A stretch of DNA of 64,000 bases, from positions 1 to 64,000 of the forward strand of contig SFET01000013.1 in assembly GCA_004557125.1 (NCBI GenBank). Reading direction: 5' to 3'. Every line of letters starts with the position of its first letter. The first letter of the stretch is position 1. The position numbers were made by a program, and so were the translations under genes. Source of the stretch: Clostridiales bacterium. Its GTDB lineage: Bacteria > Bacillota > Clostridia > Christensenellales > Aristaeellaceae. The notes beneath the pieces were generated by a model. The model had not been told where the DNA came from. It ran no database searches and worked only from the letters and a program-made list of their open reading frames with translations. This document shows positions 44,637-52,053 of the stretch, in pieces.

Positions 44637-45362
44637 TCACAGGGGGATCGGAACAAAGGCCAGCGCCACGGCGATCACGATGGAGGGCAGCAGGTTCGCC
44701 ACGCGCACCTTCCTGCCCCACACCAGATTGAGACCCACGCAGAAGATCAGGATCGAGCCGATCAGCGAGAGGTTCGCCAGCGCGGCGTCGGTCATCAGCG
44801 GCTTGATCAGCCGGGCCAGCAGGGTCATCGCGCCCTGGAAGCAGCCCACCGGAATCGCCGAAAAGATGCAGCCCTTGCCCATGGAGCAGGTCATCACCAG
44901 AATGATGATCAGGTCCAGCACCGCCTTGGTGGCGAGGATGGAGGAATCGCCGAAGATGCCGTCCTGAATCGATCCCACGATGGCCATCGCGCCGATGCTC
45001 ACCGTGAGCGAGGCCGTGACGAAGGCGTCCACGAAGCCCTTTTCGCCGGAATTGCCCGTGCGCAGCTTCAGCCACGCACCGAAGCGCTCAAACTTGTCCT
45101 CCAGGTTCAGCAGCTCCCCCAGCAGCGCGCCCAGCGCCAGGCAGGCCACCACCAGCATGGAGCGCCCGCTGCTCAGCGCGCCGTCCTGGATCGACAGCAT
45201 GCCCTGCAGCGCCCCCGCCATGCCGATGAACAGCACGCTCACGCCACAGGCCATGTTCAGCGCGTCCTGATAGCGCGCCTTCAGAAGGCGGCCGCAGAAG
45301 CGTCCCAACAGTCCGCCGGCCACGATGCCGGCCACGTTCAGTATCGTTCCCAATCCAATCAT
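44637..45362 (-). CDS. DUF554 membrane protein (YqgA/YdfK type)
   Basis: 241 residues with about seven hydrophobic segments. The N-terminal region GLGTILNVAGIVAGGLLG and later FVDAFVTASLTVSIGAMAIVG match the DUF554 family, thought to be a small-molecule transporter but uncharacterised. It starts 12 bases after the peptide deformylase gene and is likely co-transcribed with it. Confidence 0.9.
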   Translation of the reverse strand: MIGLGTILNVAGIVAGGLLGRFCGRLLKARYQDALNMACGVSVLFIGMAGALQGMLSIQDGALSSGRSMLVVACLALGALLGELLNLEDKFERFGAWLKLRTGNSGEKGFVDAFVTASLTVSIGAMAIVGSIQDGIFGDSSILATKAVLDLIIILVMTCSMGKGCIFSAIPVGCFQGAMTLLARLIKPLMTDAALANLSLIGSILIFCVGLNLVWGRKVRVANLLPSIVIAVALAFVPIPL

Positions 45363-45374
45363 GCTCGCATTTCC

Positions 45375-45785
45375 TCAGATGATGATTCCGTGCAGGTGGT
45401 CGATCTCGTGCTGGATGATCTGCGCGGTCCAGCCGCTGAAGTTGCAGATGCGCGTCTTCATCTCCCGGGTCTGCCACTGCAGCTTGATCTCCCGGTAGCG
45501 CTTGGCCTTGCGCGTGCCCGTCAGCGACAGGCAGCCCTCCTCGGCCTCGTACGGCTCCGCGCGGCGCAGGATCTGCGGATTGAACATCTCCATGTAGCCG
45601 CCCTCGGCCTCAAAGGCGATGATGCACTTCGCCTGACCGATCATGTTCGCCGCCATGCCCACGCACTTGCCCGCGTTCGCTCGCAGCGTGTCCAGTAGAT
45701 CGTCCGCGATCTGCACATCCGCCGCCGTGGCAGGCGCCGACACCTGCCGCAGAAATTCCTCGTCCCGCATCACCACTCGCACCAT
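45375..45785 (-). CDS. def: Peptide deformylase (short, variant motif 1)
   Basis: 136 residues. It removes the N-formyl group from new proteins. Motif 2 EEGCLS and motif 3 QHEIDHLHG, which hold the metal, are intact. Motif 1 reads GMAANMIG where classical enzymes have GxGxAAxQxG: the oxyanion Gln is Met. It also stops right after motif 3 (HGIII), lacking the usual C-terminal helix. This short form occurs in Clostridia; whether it is a true deformylase is uncertain. GGAGGAG precedes the ATG. Confidence 0.85.
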   Translation of the reverse strand: MVRVVMRDEEFLRQVSAPATAADVQIADDLLDTLRANAGKCVGMAANMIGQAKCIIAFEAEGGYMEMFNPQILRRAEPYEAEEGCLSLTGTRKAKRYREIKLQWQTREMKTRICNFSGWTAQIIQHEIDHLHGIII

Positions 45786-45823
45786 ATGTCCTTCTCCTCC
45801 GTTTCCTGCGCGCTTCCTTTCGC

Positions 45824-45852
45824 ATTATAGCACAAGCTCCGCGCGCCGTCCA
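45824..45852 (-). promoter_or_regulatory. Promoter of the def-DUF554 unit
   Basis: On the minus strand TGGACG (45852-45847) and TATAAT (45829-45824) are 17 bases apart, 38 bases before the def ATG. It is back to back with the sulfhydrylase promoter. Confidence 0.65.
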
Positions 45853-45877
45853 CGAAAAAAGCGCCCATAAAACACGT

Positions 45878-45914
45878 TTTTCCTATTGACATTATGGGTA
45901 AAGTATGATATTAT
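45878..45914 (+). promoter_or_regulatory. Promoter with Rrf2-type dyad, sulfhydrylase gene
   Basis: TTGACA (45886-45891) and TATTAT (45909-45914) are 17 bases apart. The dyad TTTTCCTA (45878-45885) and TGGGTAAA (45895-45902) matches in 6 of 8 positions with a 9-base centre that begins with the -35, as at 36633. Confidence 0.75.
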
Positions 45915-45958
45915 ACCCTCAATCGATCGGAAATCACTGGAAGCGGGAGGTGCGCGCC

Positions 45959-46054
45959 ATGAAGTGGGCTTGTGGAATGCTGGAAGCCATGTGCATGCGC
46001 AGGATGTGCGCGCGCAGATTCCAGAAACCGCTTCGATGTGCTCACGATCGCTAG
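45959..46054 (+). CDS. Met/Cys-rich leader peptide of the sulfhydrylase gene
   Basis: A 31-codon ORF with five Met and four Cys, most clustered in codons 5-17 (for example GMLEAMCMRRMCARR). GCGGGAGG lies 8 bases before the ATG. It starts about 40 bases after the predicted transcription start and stops 40 bases before a terminator. Same design as the leaders at 28581 and 36705. Confidence 0.8.
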   Translation: MKWACGMLEAMCMRRMCARRFQKPLRCAHDR

Positions 46055-46094
46055 GTGACGCGACCTTCCCTCCCCCTAGTTGGAAGGATCCGCA

Positions 46095-46130
46095 GCCGGG
46101 AGCTTCATCGCAGGCTCCCGGTTGATTTTT
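46095..46130 (+). terminator. Attenuator terminator upstream of the sulfhydrylase gene
   Basis: CCGGGAGC (46096-46103) pairs with GCTCCCGG (46114-46121), followed by TTGAT5. Between the leader stop and this stem are two mutually exclusive hairpins, AGGT/ACCT (46053-46066) and CCTTCC/GGAAGG (46064-46087). The first overlaps the leader stop codon, so a ribosome there could switch the folding. A direct antiterminator pairing is less obvious than at 36793. Confidence 0.8.
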
Positions 46131-46149
46131 GATTGGCAGGTGAGGAACC

Positions 46150-46206
46150 ATGAGTTTCTACTTTGAAAAGCTGGTACGGGCCAATTTCCGCTTCGGACGA
46201 ATGTGA
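46150..46206 (+). CDS. Possible second small ORF before the sulfhydrylase gene
   Basis: An 18-codon ORF (MSFYFEKLVRANFRFGRM) has GGTGAGG just upstream of its ATG. It lies between the attenuator terminator and the main gene. It is Phe- and Arg-rich with a terminal Met codon. It may be translated or fortuitous; I cannot tell. Confidence 0.4.
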   Translation: MSFYFEKLVRANFRFGRM

Positions 46207-46262
46207 TGCTGCACAGATCTCACGCATAACAACACATTTGAACGAAGAAAGGAAGCATCATC

Positions 46263-47543
46263 ATGTCGAATTACAAGTTTGAAACCCTTCAGCTCCACGT
46301 TGGCCAGGAGACCCCCGATCCGGCGACCGATTCCCGCGCGGTGCCGATTTACGCCACCACGTCCTACGTATTCCGCAACTGCGAGCACGCCGCAGCGCGC
46401 TTCGGCCTGACCGACGCGGGCAACATCTACGGCCGCCTGACCAACACCACCCAGGATGTGTTCGAAAAGCGCATCGCAGCGCTGGAGGGCGGCGTGGCCG
46501 GCCTGGCAGTCGCCTCGGGCGCGGCGGCAATCAGCTACACGCTGCAGGCACTGGGTCAGAACGGCGGACACTTCGTCTCCCAGAAGACCATCTACGGCGG
46601 CAGCTACAACCTTCTGGCCCACACGCTGACCAACTTCGGCATCACCGCGACCTTCGTCAACATCCACGACCTCAAAGAAGTCGAGGCCGCGATTCAGGAC
46701 AACACCCGCGCCATCTACATCGAGACGCTGGGCAATCCCAACAGCGATATCCCGGACATCGACGCGCTGGCGGAGCTGGCCCACAGGCACGGCCTGCCGC
46801 TGGTGGTGGACAACACCTTCGGCACGCCCTATCTGATCCGCCCCATCGAGCACGGCGCGGACATCGTGGTGCACTCCGCGACCAAGTTCATCGGCGGCCA
46901 CGGAACCACGCTGGGCGGCGTGATCGTGGACTCCGGCAAGTTTGACTGGGCCGCATCCGGCAAGTACCCGGCCATCGCTGCGCCGAACCCCAGCTACCAC
47001 GGCATCTCCTTCGTGCAGGCCGCAGGTCCCGCAGCCTTCGCCACCTACATCCGCGCGATCCTGCTGCGCGACACCGGCGCGACCATCTCGCCCTTCGCGG
47101 CCTTCCTCCTGCTGCAGGGCACCGAGACGCTGTCGCTGCGCCTGGAGCGCCACGCGGAGAACACCAAGAAGGTGGTGGAGTTCCTGGCGAACCATCCGCT
47201 GGTGGAGCACGTCAACCATCCGTCGCTGCCGGATCATCCGGATCATGCACTGTACGAGAAGTACTTCCCCAACGGCGGCGCGTCCATCTTCACCTTCGAG
47301 ATCAAGGGCGGCGTGGAGGAGGCCCACAGGTTCATCGACAACCTGCAGATCTTCTCGCTGCTGGCCAACGTGGCGGACGTGAAGAGCCTGGTGATCCATC
47401 CGGCCACCACCACCCACAGCCAGCTCAGCCCCGAGGAGCTGTTGGACCAGGGCATCAAGCCCAACACCATCCGACTGTCCATCGGCACCGAGCACATCGA
47501 CGACATCCTCGCCGACCTGCAGCGCGGTTTCGATGCGGTATAA
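46263..47543 (+). CDS. O-acetylhomoserine sulfhydrylase
   Basis: 426 residues, the length typical of O-acetylhomoserine aminocarboxypropyltransferases. It makes homocysteine directly from O-acetylhomoserine and sulfide with PLP. Motifs: YGRLTNTTQ, the PLP Lys in HSATKFIGGHGTT (about residue 208) and the C-terminal TIRLSIGTEHIDD. Together with the cystathionine pair at 36.9-39.2 kb the organism has both the direct and the transsulfuration route. AAAGGAAG precedes the ATG; Rrf2-type dyad and attenuator lie upstream. Confidence 0.93.
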   Translation: MSNYKFETLQLHVGQETPDPATDSRAVPIYATTSYVFRNCEHAAARFGLTDAGNIYGRLTNTTQDVFEKRIAALEGGVAGLAVASGAAAISYTLQALGQNGGHFVSQKTIYGGSYNLLAHTLTNFGITATFVNIHDLKEVEAAIQDNTRAIYIETLGNPNSDIPDIDALAELAHRHGLPLVVDNTFGTPYLIRPIEHGADIVVHSATKFIGGHGTTLGGVIVDSGKFDWAASGKYPAIAAPNPSYHGISFVQAAGPAAFATYIRAILLRDTGATISPFAAFLLLQGTETLSLRLERHAENTKKVVEFLANHPLVEHVNHPSLPDHPDHALYEKYFPNGGASIFTFEIKGGVEEAHRFIDNLQIFSLLANVADVKSLVIHPATTTHSQLSPEELLDQGIKPNTIRLSIGTEHIDDILADLQRGFDAV

Positions 47544-47580
47544 TCCCTCACTTCTCAAATACTCTCCTGATTCCCCAAAA

Positions 47581-47622
47581 ACACTCCCCGATGCAGCGCT
47601 GCACCGGGGAGTGTCCCCTTTT
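47581..47622 (+). terminator. Intrinsic terminator after the sulfhydrylase gene
   Basis: ACACTCCCCG (47581-47590) pairs with CGGGGAGTGT (47605-47614); the loop holds an inner palindrome TGCAGCGCTGCA. CCCCTTTT follows. Confidence 0.85.
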
Positions 47623-47632
47623 GGAGGGAATG

Positions 47633-47864
47633 GTGGGGCGGGGTGTGGGCACCCCGCCCCACGGGTGTGCGGAGAGAATCCAAGCAGGAATTCTTCAGAA
47701 CCAGACGTAAGAAATTCAATCCATTCCTGACGGATTGAATTTCGTGCTTACAGGAATCCTATGTATAGAAAAGAAACGAAGAACCTCTGTCCCTTGAACC
47801 AGTGGGGGCAGAGGTTCGTGATTCAAACTGCGAAGCAATGTGGCTGCAGGCCCAGCCTGCCGCC
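47633..47864. repeat. Hairpin repeat, array A copy 1
   Basis: A unit of about 230 bases with four hairpins. H1: GTGGGGCGGGGTG (47633-47645) with its complement 47650-47662. H2: AAATTCAATCC (47712-47722) with GGATTGAATTT (47732-47742). H3: AACCTCTGTCCC (47782-47793) with GGGGCAGAGGTT (47805-47816). H4: GCAGGC (47846-47851) with GCCTGC (47855-47860). The linker AATTCTTCAGAACCAGACG (47689-47707) is identical in copy 2. No protein-coding signal is seen. Confidence 0.8.
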
Positions 47865-48083
47865 GGCAGGGTGAAGGCACCCCGCCCTACGGGGAGAATA
47901 CAGGCGGCAATTCTTCAGAACCAGACGCAAGAAATCCGTCCCATTCTTGCCGGGACGGATTTCGGGGAAAGACGAACATATCGCAAGAAAAGAAGCACAG
48001 AATCCCCGCCCCTTTGATCTATGGGGGGCAGGGATTCGTTCGCTTAAACGCCGACAGGCAACTGGCTGCGGCGCCTCGCCGCC
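47865..48083. repeat. Hairpin repeat, array A copy 2
   Basis: Tandem with copy 1, same order. H1: GGCAGGGTG (47865-47873) with CACCCCGCC (47878-47886). H2: AAATCCGTCCC (47932-47942) with GGGACGGATTT (47952-47962). H3: AATCCCCGCCCC (48001-48012) with GGGGCAGGGATT (48025-48036). H4: GCGGCG (48068-48073) with CGCCGC (48077-48082). Stem bases differ from copy 1 but pairing is kept. It stops three bases before the end of the permease gene. Confidence 0.8.
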
Positions 48084-48085
48084 TG

Positions 48086-49345
48086 TCACTTCGCGGATTC
48101 GGAGGCCTTGCGGCGAATCACGTCGATGATGACGGCGATGACGATGATCAGGCCCTTGACCATCTTCTGCGGGCCCTGTGCGACGCCCAGCAGGTTCAGG
48201 CCGTTGGCGATGATGCCGATGATCAGGATGCCGATCAGCGTGCCGAACATGGAGCCCTCGCCGCCGGACATGGACGTGCCGCCGATGACGACCGCGGCGA
48301 TGGCGTCCATCTCCTGGCCGTCGGCGTTGGTGGGCACGGCGGAGTCCAGGCGGGAGGAGAGCAGCAGCGCAGCCACGCCGCAGCACAGTCCGCTGAACAT
48401 GTACACGAAGCACTTGACCTTCCTCAGGTTGATGCCGGAGAGCTTGGCGCAGTTCTCATTGCCGCCCACCGCATAGGTATAGCGGCCGATGCGGGTGTAA
48501 CGCAGGATGTACCAGCCCAGCAGGAACACCGCGATCAGGATCAGCGTGGAGTACAGCGGGATGCCGCCCACGCGGCTGGAGATGGCGGTGAAGCCCTTGG
48601 GGAAGGTGTAGATGGGCTGGCCGGCGGTCACGGTGTAGGCCGCGCCGCGCACGATGGACATCATGCCCAGGGTGGCAATGAAGGGCGGCAGGTTCAGGAA
48701 GGAGATCAGCACGCCGTTGACAAGGCCGATCAGGCCGGAGAACAGGATGCAGATGAGGATGGTGAGGATTACCGGCACGCCGAAGTTCTTCATCAGAATG
48801 CCCATCAACAGGCCGGAGAGCGCGATGTTCGAGCCGACGGACAGGTCGATGCCGCCGGAGATGATGACGAAGGTCATGCCCACGGCCACCACGAAGTTCA
48901 GCGCGATCTGCTGGAACACGTTCAGGAAGTTGCTGGCGGTGAAGAACACGGGGGAGGCGATGGCCAGGTCGAGGCACAGCGCCGCCAGCTTCACGCCCTG
49001 CTTCGCCTTCTTCTTCTGCTTCCAGGCGGAGTAGAGGAAGCCGCCCACGCCGATGATGACCATATCGACGGCCAGCACCCACAGCATCGCGCGGGAATTG
49101 TTCAGCTTCATGACCAGCGCGTCCGCACCGGAGATCTCCACCTCGTCGGGCACCACAACGGTGTCCGGATCGATGCCCAGGATGTCCGCCGCCGCGATCT
49201 GCGCGAGGGCCTGCTTGCGCGCGGCCTGCTGCGCCTCGATCTCCTCCAGGCGGCCCGCCTGGGAAGCGGAGAAGAGGTTGATGCCGGCGGCCGCGATGCC
49301 GATGATCAGGCAAATGATGAATATGATCTTCAAACTCTTTTTCAT
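48086..49345 (-). CDS. RbsC-like sugar ABC permease with N-terminal extension
   Basis: 419 residues, about 100 more than typical RbsC. The permease core (from about residue 115) has FVVAVGMTFVIISGGIDLSVG, the substrate-family motif GGNENCAKLSGI and VVIGGTSMSGGEGS. The added N-terminus has a membrane segment (7-27), a charged helical stretch rich in Ala, Gln and Glu (33-80) and a second membrane segment (84-105). It is the last gene of an rbsB-rbsA-rbsC-like operon whose ATPase gene is broken, so it may now be idle. Confidence 0.88.
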   Translation of the reverse strand: MKKSLKIIFIICLIIGIAAAGINLFSASQAGRLEEIEAQQAARKQALAQIAAADILGIDPDTVVVPDEVEISGADALVMKLNNSRAMLWVLAVDMVIIGVGGFLYSAWKQKKKAKQGVKLAALCLDLAIASPVFFTASNFLNVFQQIALNFVVAVGMTFVIISGGIDLSVGSNIALSGLLMGILMKNFGVPVILTILICILFSGLIGLVNGVLISFLNLPPFIATLGMMSIVRGAAYTVTAGQPIYTFPKGFTAISSRVGGIPLYSTLILIAVFLLGWYILRYTRIGRYTYAVGGNENCAKLSGINLRKVKCFVYMFSGLCCGVAALLLSSRLDSAVPTNADGQEMDAIAAVVIGGTSMSGGEGSMFGTLIGILIIGIIANGLNLLGVAQGPQKMVKGLIIVIAVIIDVIRRKASESAK

Positions 49346-49370
49346 GGTTCCTACCCTCTCTGATGCAGAA

Positions 49371-50712
49371 TTACGCGGTGTGCTTGTCGCCGCCGGTGGC
49401 GTAATAGAGGATCTTCTCCTGGGTGAGCGTCTCGTCGTTGTCGAACACGCCGGTGATCTCGCCCTGATGCATCACGGCCACGCGATCCGACATGCCCATG
49501 ACCTCCGGCATCTCCGAAGAGATCATCACCACGGCCACGCCCTGCTGAATCAGGCTGTTGATGATGTTGTACACCTCGATCTTCGCGCCCACGTCGATGC
49601 CGCGGGTGGGCTCGTCGAAGATGATGACCTTGGAGTCGCTCAGCAGCCACTTCGCCAGAACCACCTTCTGCTGGTTGCCGCCGGAGAGGTTCCGGCCGAA
49701 CTTGTCCAGCGTGGCCAGCGTGATGTTCTGGCTCACCGGCATGGTCAGCACCAGGCCCTCGCCCTTGCGATCCTCGGTGACGAAGCCGATGCCCGCCCGG
49801 ATGGCGTCCAGCGGCTGGTGAATCTCCACCTTCTGCCCGTCGATGTAGATCTCGCCGGACTCCTTGGGATCCATGCCGAAGATGGCGCGGGCGGTCTCGG
49901 TGCGGCCGGCGCCCACCAGGCCCGCGATGCCCAGAATCTCGCCGCCGCGCACCTCGAAGGAGATGTCCTTCACCTGCTTGCCGGCGTTGATCTTCTCCAC
50001 GCGCAGGGCGGATGATCTCGTCCAGATTGGTGTCCGCCACGTTCAGCTCGGTCACGTTGCAGCCGTCGCGCATGATCGTCGCGCGGTCGCAGATCTCCAT
50101 GACCTCCTCCAGGCGGTGGGAAATATAGATGATCGACACGCCGCGGGACTTCAGCATCCGGATCGTATCGAACAGCGTCTTGATTTCACGGTTGGTCAGC
50201 GGCGCGGTGGGCTCGTCCATGATCAGCACCTTGGAGTTGATCGAGAGGGACTTGGCCACCTCCACCATCTGCTTGTGCGCCACGCCCAGATCGCGCACCA
50301 GCGTGTGCGCGTCGATGTCCACGCCCAGGTCGTCCAGCAGCTTCTGCGCCTCGGTGAACATGCGGCCCCAGTCCACCATGAAGCGGTTCTTCATGATCTG
50401 GCGGCCCATGAAGATGTTCTCCGCCACGGTCAGCTGCTCCGTCAGATTCAGCTCCTGATAGATGGTGCTGATGCACAGCCGCTGCGCATCGTGGGAGGAA
50501 TGTATCTCCACCTTTTCACCATCGAAGTAGATTTCGCCCTCATCCTTCTGATAGGCGCCCGAGAGTATCTTCATCAGCGTGGACTTGCCCGCGCCGTTTT
50601 CGCCCAGAAGCGCGTGGCATTCGCCCTTCTTCACGCTCAGGTTCACATGATCCAGCGCCAATACGCCCGGGAATTTTTTTACGATGCCGCGCATCTCAAG
50701 AAATTCTGCCAC
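49371..50712 (-). pseudogene. RbsA-like sugar ABC ATPase, broken by an internal frameshifting deletion
   Basis: Two half-genes in different frames. The N-terminal half (50712 to about 50010; GTG start after GGAGAGGG) has Walker A GENGAGKST, MDEPTAPL and ends at TNLDEIIR. The C-terminal half (about 50014 to 49371) starts ALRVEKINAGKQV in another frame and has a second Walker A-like GLVGAGRTE, LSGGNQQKV and FDEPTRGID. Compared with the intact paralogue at 55903-57420 about 20-25 codons are missing at the junction (50008-50014). An RbsA-type protein needs both halves, so the importer should be inactive unless this is an assembly error. Confidence 0.85.
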
Positions 50713-50785
50713 GGGACCCTCTCCCATCCATTTGGTTTGTCACTTTTCACCGCGATCGCAAGCGCGGCGAAATTGATTGAAAGAA

Positions 50786-50808
50786 GGCGGCGCGCCCTGC
50801 GCGCCGCC
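50786..50808 (-). other. Intercistronic hairpin between binding protein and ATPase genes
   Basis: GGCGGCGCGC (50786-50795) and GCGCGCCGCC (50799-50808) form a 10-bp stem with a 3-base loop. No T-run follows on the minus strand. Such hairpins often stabilise the upstream binding-protein mRNA. Confidence 0.6.
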
Positions 50809-50834
50809 GTTCCGCCGCTTTCGCAGCAATGAGC

Positions 50835-51752
50835 TTATTTGATGTAATCGTCCACGATGGTGGCGTCGACGACGGTGGTGGGCGCCTCGATGACCTTCTC
50901 GGTGCGCTCCACGCCGTTGATGGCGTCAACCAGGGCCTTGATGGCGTTGGCGCCGATCTCCACCGGGCCGCAGGACAGGGTGGCGTTCAGCTCGCCCGCC
51001 TTCACGGACTTGAATGCGTTGGGGTTGCCGTCCAGGCCGACGCAGATGATGTCGGTGCGGTTCAGCTGCTTGCAGGCCTGCACCGCGCCCAGAGCCATCT
51101 CATCGCTCAGGCCGTAGATGACGGAGATTTCCGGATGGGCCTGGATCATGTCCATGGCGGCGTTCATGCCCTTCTCACGGACCCAGTCGCCCGGCTGGGT
51201 GGCGACAACTTCGATGCCCGGATAGGCCTCGGCGCACTTGTCCACGAAGCCGCCCATGCGCTGGGTGGTGTAGTCGGACGGCAGGCCCTCGATGATGGCG
51301 ACCTTCGCGGTGCCGCCGGTCTGCTCGTTGACCCAATCGGCGATGTTCGCGCCGCCGTTGTACTGGTTGTAGCCGGAGTAGGCGTACACATCCGCGCCCT
51401 CGATCTCGGTGATGGTGTTGAACATGACCACCGGGACGCCGGCCTCATTGGCCTTCTGGATGGCGGGGATCAGCGCGTCCAGGTTGATGCCGCAGACGGC
51501 GATGCCCTTCACGCCCTGGGTGATGAAGTCCTCCATCATGGAAGTCTGGGTCGCGTAGTCGTCCTCGGATTCGGGAGCCATGACGATCAGCTCATAGCCC
51601 AGCGCCTCGGCAACGGGGGTCGCGCCCTCGATGCAGCTGGCATAGAACGGGCTGGTCATCGCCGGCGGCAGGAAGCCCAGCTGATCCGCTGCGAACGCAG
51701 AGGAGGTCAGAATCATCAGCATGACGAGAATGAGCGCAAGAACTTTCTTCAT
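50835..51752 (-). CDS. RbsB-like sugar-binding protein
   Basis: 305 residues. The signal peptide ends SSAFAADQ with no lipobox Cys, so it would be released or held in some other way. Two alpha/beta lobes of the ribose/galactose-binding type follow (DDYATQTSMMEDFITQGVKGIAVCG, then VIYGLSDEMALGAVQACKQ). It binds a monosaccharide and feeds the permease. It is first in its operon, with a promoter at 51825-51853 and AGGAGG before the ATG. Confidence 0.9.
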   Translation of the reverse strand: MKKVLALILVMLMILTSSAFAADQLGFLPPAMTSPFYASCIEGATPVAEALGYELIVMAPESEDDYATQTSMMEDFITQGVKGIAVCGINLDALIPAIQKANEAGVPVVMFNTITEIEGADVYAYSGYNQYNGGANIADWVNEQTGGTAKVAIIEGLPSDYTTQRMGGFVDKCAEAYPGIEVVATQPGDWVREKGMNAAMDMIQAHPEISVIYGLSDEMALGAVQACKQLNRTDIICVGLDGNPNAFKSVKAGELNATLSCGPVEIGANAIKALVDAINGVERTEKVIEAPTTVVDATIVDDYIK

Positions 51753-51824
51753 TGGGGTATCCTCCTTCTATTTTTGTGCCTTACGGCATACAAACAAAAT
51801 ATGAATTTTACATCCTTTCTGTAA

Positions 51825-51853
51825 ATTATAGCATTTTTTGCCATCAAATTCAA
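51825..51853 (-). promoter_or_regulatory. Promoter of the rbs-like operon
   Basis: On the minus strand TTGAAT (51853-51848) and TATAAT (51830-51825) are 17 bases apart, 72 bases before the binding-protein ATG. Confidence 0.75.
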
Positions 51854-51944
51854 TGATTATTTTCGTGATTTGGTTCATTATATTACGCAGCCGTTTGCGG
51901 CCGCTAAAAATGCGCACAAATCCTGCACTTTTAACCTCCCATGC

Positions 51945-51973
51945 TGGACAAGCGTTCAATTGTACGGTAGAAT
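51945..51973 (+). promoter_or_regulatory. Promoter of the malic enzyme gene
   Basis: TGGACA (51945-51950) and TAGAAT (51968-51973) are 17 bases apart, 80 bases before the ATG. The AT-rich 300-base gap 51753-52053 holds this and the divergent rbs-like promoter; nothing else is seen. Confidence 0.7.
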
Positions 51974-52053
51974 GATACACAGAGGGAACCGGCGGCTTCG
52001 GTGCGCCGGATTGCACTGCAAATAAAATCAATGGGAAAAGAAGGTAGCGCATC

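Noticed and set aside
47840..49363. Open frame of 507 codons across array A and the rbsC-like gene
   Set aside because: It is antisense to a clear permease gene and runs through hairpin repeats; His/Asp-rich shadow composition.
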